In this document: piece by piece, positions 23,008 through 28,624 of the stretch
Numbering within the stretch: the stretch's first letter is position 1
How the letters are laid out: each line of letters opens with the position of its first letter
Assembly (NCBI GenBank): GCA_900754515.1
Contig: CAAEDD010000016.1
Span: 1-28,624 of the forward strand
Length of the DNA stretch: 28,624 nt
Direction of reading: 5' to 3'
Source: an uncultured Oscillospiraceae bacterium
GTDB taxonomy: Bacteria > Bacillota > Clostridia > Oscillospirales > Oscillospiraceae
Made by a program: the position numbers and the translations under genes
The notes under the pieces: generated by a model
Told to the model about the DNA's origin: nothing
The model's database searches: none
What the model saw: only the letters and a program-made list of their open reading frames with translations

Positions 23008-23192
23008 TGACGGATCTGCTGGTAATTGCTGTCCTGGCACTGATCCTGGGCGGAGCATCTGTGTATATTTACAGAGCAAAGAAAAAGGGCCGGAAGTGTA
23101 TAGGCTGTCCCGACGCTCCAATATGCGGCAAGAACTGCGGAAGCTGCAGCGGTTGCTGCTGCAATAACGAACAGGGGCCAATAAAAAAGTAA
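23004..23192 (+). CDS. FeoB-associated Cys-rich membrane peptide
   Basis: 62 residues starting four bases inside the feoB end (translational coupling; the ATG at 23007 is equally possible). One membrane helix (about 4-22; LLVIAVLALILGGASVYIY) is followed by a basic stretch and a Cys-rich tail with CIGCPDAPICGKNCGSCSGCCC. This matches the FeoB_associated small protein family of Firmicutes, thought to take the place of FeoC or help with iron handling. The eight or so Cys residues could bind iron or a cluster at the cytosolic exit of FeoB, which is inference. Confidence 0.9.
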   Translation: MMTDLLVIAVLALILGGASVYIYRAKKKGRKCIGCPDAPICGKNCGSCSGCCCNNEQGPIKK

Positions 23193-23204
23193 GGGAAAAA
23201 GGAT

Positions 23205-23245
23205 AAAGTCAGATCATCTCTCCAAAGGGGAGACGATCTGACTTT
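23205..23245. terminator. Terminator after the feo operon
   Basis: A long 19-pair stem with one mismatch and one wobble (AAAGTCAGATC at 23205-23215 with 23235-23245; TCTCTCC at 23217-23223 with 23227-23233) and an AAA loop. The T-run is short. It lies between convergent genes and may serve both. Confidence 0.75.
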
Positions 23246-23285
23246 AAGTCATGTTGCCCGGGCAAAACCCTCATGCCATCAGGGG

Positions 23286-23915
23286 CTATGGTTCACTGAC
23301 CTTGGGAGCAGGTTGGGGCGGGGCGTCCAGATCCAGAATATATTTGCCGCAGGCATTTATTATGGTAGTGTCCCCATAACCAAAGACACGATTTTGCCGT
23401 ATTCCATAGCTCTGATGTATATGGCCGTGAACAAGGTAGCGTGGGTGGAATTTGTCCATCAGCGGCATGAAGACCTCAAAGCCTCGATGGGGAAGATCGT
23501 CCTGATCCCCAAAGCCCCTCACCGGAGCATGGGTCAGCACTATGTCCACGCCGCCGCTGCGTCTGAGCTTCAGCCGCAGCCTGTTTATGCGACGCTCCAT
23601 CTGCCGCTCGGTGTACTGATAGGGGCCGCCGTTATACAGCATGCTTCCTCCCAGTCCTAGGATGCGCAGCCCACCTACAGTGACCAGCTTGTCATCGATA
23701 CACAGGCATCCCTCGGGAGGACGTCGCTCATAGCCGGTGTCATGATTGCCGTGGACGTAAAGCAGAGGGCGATTGGCCATGGTTACAAGGAAAGTGAGAT
23801 ACTCCGCCTTCAGGTCGCCGGCGGAGAGTATCATATCTATTCCTTTCAAATTGCCTGGACGGTAGTAATCCCAAAGGAATTTGTCTTCTTCATCGGAGAT
23901 CAGGAGTATCTTCAT
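23286..23915 (-). CDS. Calcineurin-like metallophosphoesterase
   Basis: 209 residues. Motifs: D8 in LLISDEED, GD (33-34, SAGDLK), GNHD (56-59), LTHAP (H129) and GHIH (164-167), so the di-metal site is mostly complete. The usual first motif DxH reads DEE, meaning one metal ligand differs. The YfcE/MJ0936 group of small phosphodiesterases is the nearest recognisable type; the substrate is unknown. Its ATG overlaps the stop of the upstream BMP-like gene (ATGA at 23912-23915), so the two proteins are made from one message and probably work together. Confidence 0.88.
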   Translation of the reverse strand: MKILLISDEEDKFLWDYYRPGNLKGIDMILSAGDLKAEYLTFLVTMANRPLLYVHGNHDTGYERRPPEGCLCIDDKLVTVGGLRILGLGGSMLYNGGPYQYTERQMERRINRLRLKLRRSGGVDIVLTHAPVRGFGDQDDLPHRGFEVFMPLMDKFHPRYLVHGHIHQSYGIRQNRVFGYGDTTIINACGKYILDLDAPPQPAPKVSEP

Positions 23916-25855
23916 AGTTGTTTTTCTTCTTTCTCCGGGGGTATGCTGTCCCGGTATATACCCAGCAGACGCACGGTGTCCCTGGCCTTGGGAATAAGTT
24001 GGTCAAAAGAGGGAATGCTGCCGTCTACATTGTCGCAGAGCCAGTCCATTGTCATTATTTCTTCGGGAGTGAGAGGGCGGCTGCTGTCATTTTTTACCTG
24101 GCCTTGCTGGTCTACTATCCTGGTGTAGAACGGCTCTATTGTGCCGTCAATAATGCCCTGCTTCAGAATCTCCGCCAGGCTGCGCACTCCGTCCGGCAGA
24201 GTATCGCTGAGCTGTACGTCTATAACGCCGCTCTTCATACCCCACCAGTAATTTATAGCTTTGCTGGGGGGGACATTTGCCCAGCTCCCATTGAAAATGC
24301 TTAAAACGATTTGCTCATAGAGTTTACCCCAATTCCAGCAGGGCACAGCCAAGGGAAGCATGGAGCCGTCCTCCTGAAGCCGGTATGTGCCCCATTCCAA
24401 AGCCCAATGGGGATTGCTGGAGTTGGTGGCGTCCCGGTTGGAAATGACAGTTATGCCGTCGTTTATCAGCTCCCGTACGGGCTGGGGCTCCACACAGGAC
24501 CAGCGCAGCTTGATTTTGGCCCGGGGATTGGTCAGCTTAACGCCCAGAGCAAAGGCATTTATGCTGGCAGGCTCGCCAATAATTGGGTAGTTTGAGACAT
24601 AACCGATTATATCCTCTTTGGCCATGGCCCCCGCTATTGCACCGGTGATAAACTTACCCTCGTATATGCGGCTGTAGTACATACGTACCCCGGCATAGGG
24701 CAGGGAGAGGGAACAGTTGAGCACCTTCACATCCGGATATTCGGCGGCTATCTTACGGCAGTCGGCAATCATCAGAGGCGTAGTGGCAAAAATTAACTTT
24801 GCTCCCTCCTGCACCGCCTTCTCCATGGCGGAGTAGTAGTCCTTGTCAAAGGCGTTGTAGAGCTTTATGCTAACCTTGCTGCCCAGCTTTTCTTCCAGGT
24901 ATTCCCTGCCATGGTCGTGCGCCCGTGTCCACACGCTGTGCTTGGGGTCGAAGCCGTATATAAAGGCCAGGTCAATATGGTCACTGTGTCCGACGCTGAG
25001 AAGCTTTGCCAAAAATCCCCGGTCTTTTTCCTCCGGCTCGGTGCTTACGGCTATAGCTTCCTGGGTCTTAGCTTTTATGTCAGGCCATATACTGTGGAGC
25101 TTTTTCACCAGATCCGTAAGAGGCAGCTCCTTTATCTCGGAAAAACTGAAGGTTTCCAGCCAGATGAGCATGGCTTCCGCCGGGGTGATTTCCAATTTCT
25201 CAGTGTTCACTTTTTCAAAAGCCTGGATAAAACGTACGTACCCGGCGGAAAAGCTGCGTCGGTCACGTTCCGACCAGACCTGATCCTCATCCATGCCCAG
25301 AGCTGCCTGGAGACGGGCATACCAGCCCCTGTGTCTGAAGGCAATACCGTAGAGCCTGGAGAGAGAATAAAAATGCATGAATTCATAGTACATCTGGACG
25401 GCGGGATCATTGCTGTATTCGGGAACAAGCCGGGTAACTCTGGCGGAGATAACCGGAGCACCGTAGCTTTTCATCACGCTGACCCGCTTATTCCCCTCTT
25501 GGACATAAAAGCGGCCCATGTACTCGAAACAGTTGATAGGATCGGTTATGCCCGTATCGCTGAGGTGAGCGTCGCACAGAAGCATCCATTTACAGGCAAA
25601 CTCGCTGTCTGCCGACAACAGTGGCATGAAGTTCCCTGCAAGGGCCGTGGTGCGCCCGGAACTCTTGGTTCCGGCCACAAGATCCAAAGGTATATTTATG
25701 ATCCCCAGATCCATCCTGGCGGTAATGCTGCTCTCGTCAAGGATCTCATCCAGTACGGGCAGATAGGGATAGCCGCCTCGGGCTACTGCAATCCGATAAT
25801 ATTTCTGCCCGGCTTTGAGGGCCTTCCCGTATTGCTCCACGGTCTCTGGACGCAT
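23912..25855 (-). CDS. Cytosolic BMP-family binding protein with ParB-like N-terminal domain
   Basis: 647 residues with AGGAGGAAACA before the ATG. No signal peptide or lipobox is present, unlike ordinary BMP/Med binding proteins. The N-terminal part (about 20-145) has FYVQEGNKRVSVMKSYG at 116-132, the signature of ParB/sulfiredoxin-fold nucleotide-binding domains (EGNHRVSV type). A helical linker follows (about 150-285). From about 293 there is a PBP1/BMP domain (DLAFIYGFDPKHSVWTRAHDHG, then GAKLIFATTPLM, GAIAGAMAKEDIIGYV and a DVQLSD block), the fold that binds nucleosides or autoinducers. This looks like an intracellular ligand sensor and is coupled to a phosphoesterase by an ATGA overlap. 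The ligand and output are unknown. Confidence 0.82.
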   Translation of the reverse strand: MRPETVEQYGKALKAGQKYYRIAVARGGYPYLPVLDEILDESSITARMDLGIINIPLDLVAGTKSSGRTTALAGNFMPLLSADSEFACKWMLLCDAHLSDTGITDPINCFEYMGRFYVQEGNKRVSVMKSYGAPVISARVTRLVPEYSNDPAVQMYYEFMHFYSLSRLYGIAFRHRGWYARLQAALGMDEDQVWSERDRRSFSAGYVRFIQAFEKVNTEKLEITPAEAMLIWLETFSFSEIKELPLTDLVKKLHSIWPDIKAKTQEAIAVSTEPEEKDRGFLAKLLSVGHSDHIDLAFIYGFDPKHSVWTRAHDHGREYLEEKLGSKVSIKLYNAFDKDYYSAMEKAVQEGAKLIFATTPLMIADCRKIAAEYPDVKVLNCSLSLPYAGVRMYYSRIYEGKFITGAIAGAMAKEDIIGYVSNYPIIGEPASINAFALGVKLTNPRAKIKLRWSCVEPQPVRELINDGITVISNRDATNSSNPHWALEWGTYRLQEDGSMLPLAVPCWNWGKLYEQIVLSIFNGSWANVPPSKAINYWWGMKSGVIDVQLSDTLPDGVRSLAEILKQGIIDGTIEPFYTRIVDQQGQVKNDSSRPLTPEEIMTMDWLCDNVDGSIPSFDQLIPKARDTVRLLGIYRDSIPPEKEEKQL

Positions 25856-25959
25856 TGTTTCCTCCTAGTCCCCGCCTGCACTGAGGCGGCATAAAAATCT
25901 TATCAAATTTATATCCGGCGATAGTTTAGCATCTGCCATGCCATTGAGTCAAGTAAATG

Positions 25960-25991
25960 AAAAAGAGAAGAGCTACCGCTCTTCTCTTTTT
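25960..25991 (-). terminator. Terminator between ferritin-like gene and BMP-like gene
   Basis: A perfect 14-bp stem (25960-25973 with 25978-25991) with loop TACC and A/T-rich ends, giving T-runs on both strands. On the minus strand it ends the gene at 26001-26435. Confidence 0.85.
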
Positions 25992-26000
25992 ACATCAGTT

Positions 26001-26435
26001 TTACAAATAAGGCCGCACCGCCGCACACAGCTGTTCTTCCTGGGCTATCAGCTTTTTGGCGATGTCCTTGGCTTTTTCTTCCGCTGCCTGGTACTGGTTC
26101 AAATAGCGGCTTAGGGACTTGACTCCCATGTTGCAGCCGTCGGTTATCAGATCGGCTATTGTTTGATCCGACTCCTTCATAACAAGTTTGACGTTGGTTT
26201 TTATCCATGACATGCTCTTTGCCACGGCGCAGGGCTCTTTGCCTTCGTCCTGAAAGCGGTGGAGCTGCTCCTCAATGTCGCAGCCAAGCTGCTCGTGGCG
26301 TACCTTGCAGTCTACCAGACTGCGCTTTAAAAGCTCGGAGCGGGTGTAGTCCAGCACCTCGTCAATGGAACTCACTCCCATCTTGATCCCGGAATCACAC
26401 TCCCTGAGCAGCTTTATGGTATCCTGTTCTATCAA
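26001..26435 (-). CDS. Conserved helical protein, ferritin-like four-helix bundle (unknown function)
   Basis: 144 residues with a TTG start (26433-26435) supported by GGGAGG seven bases upstream. The sequence is almost wholly helical, with heptad-like spacing and the pattern of a DUF2383-type bundle: ECDSGIKMGVSSIDEVLDY near the start, CKVRHEQLGCDIEEQL, MSWIKTNVKLVMKESDQTIADLITDGCNMG and SRYLNQYQAAEEKAKDIAKKLIAQEEQL. Glu/His positions in helices could bind metal, but a clear ExxH pair is not evident. It probably has a stress- or membrane-associated role. It stands alone, with its own terminator. Confidence 0.75.
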   Translation of the reverse strand: MIEQDTIKLLRECDSGIKMGVSSIDEVLDYTRSELLKRSLVDCKVRHEQLGCDIEEQLHRFQDEGKEPCAVAKSMSWIKTNVKLVMKESDQTIADLITDGCNMGVKSLSRYLNQYQAAEEKAKDIAKKLIAQEEQLCAAVRPYL

Positions 26436-26666
26436 TTGACAACCTCCCTTGTATCATCGGCGGACAGAGAAGCCCGGCTTCCCGGCGGTGACGCTTCCCT
26501 GAACGAAAACTCACAGACTGCATGGGGGTCTGAAAAGATATGGCCCGGATGCGCCACCTGTCCGACAATGCTATATACAATTAGTATAGACAGAGAGATG
26601 CAAATTAACAGAAGGGAATTTTTTCTTTTAATCTTTTAAACCCGTACTATCTGAAGACAGACGGAC

Positions 26667-27434
26667 TTATGGATGGACAATATCCAGTTCAGGAGCTTTA
26701 TCACGATACTTCCTGAGGATCGACTCATCTGAAACATCCGTTACCAGATGGCGCATTTTTCCCAATTCCGCCGCCTGATAGAAAGCCCGGACACCGAATT
26801 TGCTGGAATCGGCCATCACATACCAGTCGCTTGTCCACTGAGGGATGGCGCGGGACACGTAGGTGCTGAGCATATTGTTCACGGTCAGACCGGTGTCGGG
26901 ATCAATTCCTACACCACTGGAAAAAGCCTTGCCCACGAATATTCCGCTGGTAGTGGCCTGAAGATTGGAATCGCTGGTGGCACAAAGCCCATCAGGAGTC
27001 ATGATTATCTCACCGCCCAGCAGGATGATATCTTCCACGTAAGGCTTGAGAATAGTGACAGCGGAGACATTGTTGGTTATTACCGATATCCCCTCCACTT
27101 CCTTTATCTTTTCAGCCAGTGAAAGACATGTCTTCCCGGAACCCAAGAAAATAAAATCTCCCGGACAAACATATGCTTTCGCCAGATCGGTGAGTATATC
27201 TATCCTTGCCGGTATAGTCACTCCCGAATGCCTGATCTCAATCTTTTGCGGTGCCTCTACAAGGATGGCACCGCCGTGAGTGCGTTTGACAAAGCCCAGC
27301 TGCTCCATTTCGTCAAGATCTTTTCTGACAGTAACAACGCTGACCCCCAGATAATCCGATAGTTCTCTGGTGGACGCGGCGTTATTTGTGGACAAGTACT
27401 CTCTGAGCTTTATAAATCTGTCGTGCTTCAACAC
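26667..27434 (-). CDS. DeoR-family sugar-phosphate-responsive repressor
   Basis: 255 residues with a GTG start (27432-27434) preceded by GGGGGAATATTT. The N-terminal winged HTH (about 5-57) carries the DeoR signature: RFIKLREYLSTNNAASTRELSDYLGVS, then VTVRKDLDEMEQLG and the THGGAIL turn. The C-terminal DeoRC sensor (about 75-232) contains FIFLGSGKTCLSLAEKI, the GG(E) strand LLGGEI and VMADSSKFG, the usual phosphosugar pocket. It likely represses a sugar gene set. The closest candidate is the epimerase and transporter genes just upstream on the same strand. A good promoter precedes it. Confidence 0.93.
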   Translation of the reverse strand: MLKHDRFIKLREYLSTNNAASTRELSDYLGVSVVTVRKDLDEMEQLGFVKRTHGGAILVEAPQKIEIRHSGVTIPARIDILTDLAKAYVCPGDFIFLGSGKTCLSLAEKIKEVEGISVITNNVSAVTILKPYVEDIILLGGEIIMTPDGLCATSDSNLQATTSGIFVGKAFSSGVGIDPDTGLTVNNMLSTYVSRAIPQWTSDWYVMADSSKFGVRAFYQAAELGKMRHLVTDVSDESILRKYRDKAPELDIVHP

Positions 27435-27482
27435 AAATATTCCCCCAAATCCGGCAGCTTTTTAAGCTCTGTTATAAGTTGA

Positions 27483-27511
27483 ATTATACGGTTTAAAAAG
27501 AAAAAAAGCAA
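27483..27511 (-). promoter_or_regulatory. Promoter of the DeoR-family gene
   Basis: On the minus strand: TTGCTT (27506-27511), a 17-base spacer, TATAAT (27483-27488), about 50 bases ahead of the GTG start. Confidence 0.7.
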
Positions 27512-27580
27512 GGGAAATAGTTGAAGATAGAAAACATGTTTGCATCTATAATCCCCTTTTTGCTTCTTACTTGCTTATAT

Positions 27581-28438
27581 TTACTGGCTTGTTTGACTTG
27601 GAAAGCAATGCGAAATGAAAGCAAGAGCTTTCTTTACATTTTCCTCTGCATTACCACCTTTGTGCCACATTTCCAACGTATAGGGGCCAAGGTAGCCCAG
27701 CGCCTCCATATGGGCAAAAACAGCGGGAAAGTCCACGCAGCCGCTTCCAAAAGGAATTCCCTTAAAGCGGGTGGGACTGTTCCCTTCACGCAGAGTCTCT
27801 TTCACATGTACTGCCACGGTGCTGCTGAGGCCAAGACTCAGCTCTTCAAAAACATCGTTTTCCTTCCAGGCGGACAGATTGCCCATATCTGGGTACAGGG
27901 CCAGCCAGGGACAGGGCAGCTGCTGTTTGAGCTTCAGGCATTTTTTTACACTGCACATAAAAGGGGTGTCCATAGTCTCCATGGCCAGCATGACCTGATG
28001 GGTCGCGGCCATGCGGCAGGCTTCTCTCATCCCATCTGTAAATAGCCTCATGCTGTCTGATGTTGAGGGTTCATAATAGACATCGTAGCCTGCAAGCTGA
28101 ATCACGGATATTCCAAGCCTTTTGGAGAAGAGAATGGCCTTTTCCATTATTTCAAGAGCCATTTTCCGCCTGCCGCTGTCGGCGCTGCCAAAGGGAAAGC
28201 GTCTGTGGGCACTGAGACACAGGGACTGCATTCCCAATCCCGTTGAGCGCAGCTCTTCTCCAAGAGCTTGCTGTCTGTCAGCCGTAAGATACAGCCTGGA
28301 GATTTTTTCATCAGACTCGTCAACGGATATTTCCAGATAATCAAAGCCAAGTTTTTTGGCAGACATAAACTTGTCCGGCAGCGCCATTTCCTCAGGAAGA
28401 GCCTTTTCGTAAAGGCCAAGCAGATGCTGTCCCAACAT
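27581..28438 (-). CDS. L-ribulose/L-xylulose-5-phosphate 3-epimerase-like enzyme (UlaE/SgbU type)
   Basis: 285 residues, the UlaE length, with AGGAGGTATAAAA upstream. It is a TIM-barrel epimerase with E154 (LAMETMDTP), D184 (LYPDMGNLSAW), H211 (VAVHVKET) and E256 (YTLEMWHKG) as metal ligands, the set known for L-xylulose-5-phosphate 3-epimerase. PFGSGCVDFPAVF resembles the phosphate/substrate loop of that group. It would interconvert L-xylulose-5-P and L-ribulose-5-P in pentose or ascorbate-type catabolism. The rest of such a pathway (UlaD, UlaF) is not visible, so another keto-sugar phosphate is possible. It is followed by a DeoR repressor and preceded by a DMT-type transporter. Confidence 0.88.
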   Translation of the reverse strand: MLGQHLLGLYEKALPEEMALPDKFMSAKKLGFDYLEISVDESDEKISRLYLTADRQQALGEELRSTGLGMQSLCLSAHRRFPFGSADSGRRKMALEIMEKAILFSKRLGISVIQLAGYDVYYEPSTSDSMRLFTDGMREACRMAATHQVMLAMETMDTPFMCSVKKCLKLKQQLPCPWLALYPDMGNLSAWKENDVFEELSLGLSSTVAVHVKETLREGNSPTRFKGIPFGSGCVDFPAVFAHMEALGYLGPYTLEMWHKGGNAEENVKKALAFISHCFPSQTSQ

Positions 28439-28491
28439 TTTTATACCTCCTGCCCATGCTCCATGTCTTTAAGCGGGCCATGCCTGAATTA

Positions 28492-28624
28492 TCAATATGT
28501 CTGTGTATCCGTATTATGCTCTTTGAACTTGACCTTTTCCGAGCTGCCCAGCTCCATAATGACAATGCTTCCTATAAGTACCACTGCGCCAATCAGCGCT
28601 CTGACGGTAATGCTTTCCTTAAAT
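28492..28624 (-). CDS. EamA/DMT-superfamily transporter, C-terminal end (cut by window edge)
   Basis: On the minus strand an open frame enters from the window edge and stops at TGA (28492-28494), giving 44 codons. It reads FKESITVRALIGAVVLIGSI, then VIMELGSSEKVKFKEHNTD. The pattern (E-x-(I/L)-T-x-R-x-L-I-G-A-x-(V/L)-I, then a last membrane helix and a polar tail) is the end of the tenth helix of EamA-type drug/metabolite transporters. It lies 53 bases upstream of the epimerase gene and may supply its substrate or export a product. Only the tail is visible, so the assignment is tentative. Confidence 0.65.
   Translation of the reverse strand, partial: FKESITVRALIGAVVLIGSIVIMELGSSEKVKFKEHNTDTQTY

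Noticed and set aside
24911..25894. 327-codon plus-strand frame opposite the BMP-like gene
   Set aside because: It overlaps the well-supported minus-strand gene and the latter's ribosome binding site; no family features.

Overview
The window looks like a chromosomal segment of a Gram-positive anaerobe of the Clostridia, most likely an Oscillospiraceae-type gut bacterium. The signs are strong AGGAGG-type ribosome binding sites, TTGACA/TATAAT promoters, intermediate GC with heavy ATA (Ile) use, lipobox lipoproteins, a TRAP transporter with a separate lipoprotein binding component, and a feoA-feoB-Cys-rich small protein operon under a DtxR-type repressor. The species assignment is inference only.

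Layout. (1) 1-2300 is accessory DNA: the 3' end of an Mrr-type restriction endonuclease, then a very AT-rich orphan gene (778-1839) bracketed by a 19-bp near-perfect direct repeat (628-646 and 1958-1976). (2) 2410-7109 carries two paralogous leucine-rich-repeat surface proteins (one membrane-anchored, one lipoprotein) followed by guaA and a strong terminator. (3) 7432-15097 is a sugar or sugar-acid uptake and catabolism cluster: FGGY kinase, aldo/keto reductase, TRAP transporter DctQ-DctM-DctP, a xylose-isomerase-like TIM-barrel isomerase/epimerase, and an isocitrate-lyase/PEP-mutase family lyase. (4) A SorC/DeoR-like sugar-phosphate sensor (15179-16135, minus) faces the cluster. Palindromes of the form GTTTACA-NN-TGTAAAC lie just downstream of the kinase promoter, the reductase promoter and, more weakly, the regulator's own promoter. 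(5) 16491-19577 is a second plus-strand operon: a DhaK-like protein lacking all three key active-site residues, a class II aldolase, an archaeal-type triose-phosphate-isomerase homologue and a YjbQ protein. (6) 19944-23192 is the ferrous-iron uptake region: DtxR-type regulator, three GTTAGC-N4-GCTAAC-like operators, feoA, feoB and a FeoB-associated Cys-rich peptide. (7) 23286-28624 is all on the minus strand: metallophosphoesterase, a cytosolic BMP-family binding protein with a ParB-like N-terminus, a ferritin-like helical protein, a DeoR repressor, an L-ribulose/L-xylulose-5-phosphate 3-epimerase-like protein, and the C-terminus of an EamA/DMT-type transporter.

How the genes may work together. 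Regions 3-5 read as one regulon. The TRAP system imports an acidic compound (DctP keeps the carboxylate-clamp Arg). Reductase, epimerase and kinase convert it to a phosphorylated ketose, the class II aldolase cleaves that, and the TIM homologue processes the triose or tetrose phosphate. The Cys-containing isocitrate-lyase-type enzyme implies a separate C-C cleavage of a 2-hydroxy acid. I cannot match this exact set to a characterised pathway, and the degenerate DhaK suggests a binding or regulatory role in place of kinase activity. Region 1 is the other place where something undescribed may sit. Every assignment here comes from reading motifs by eye; no database search was run.
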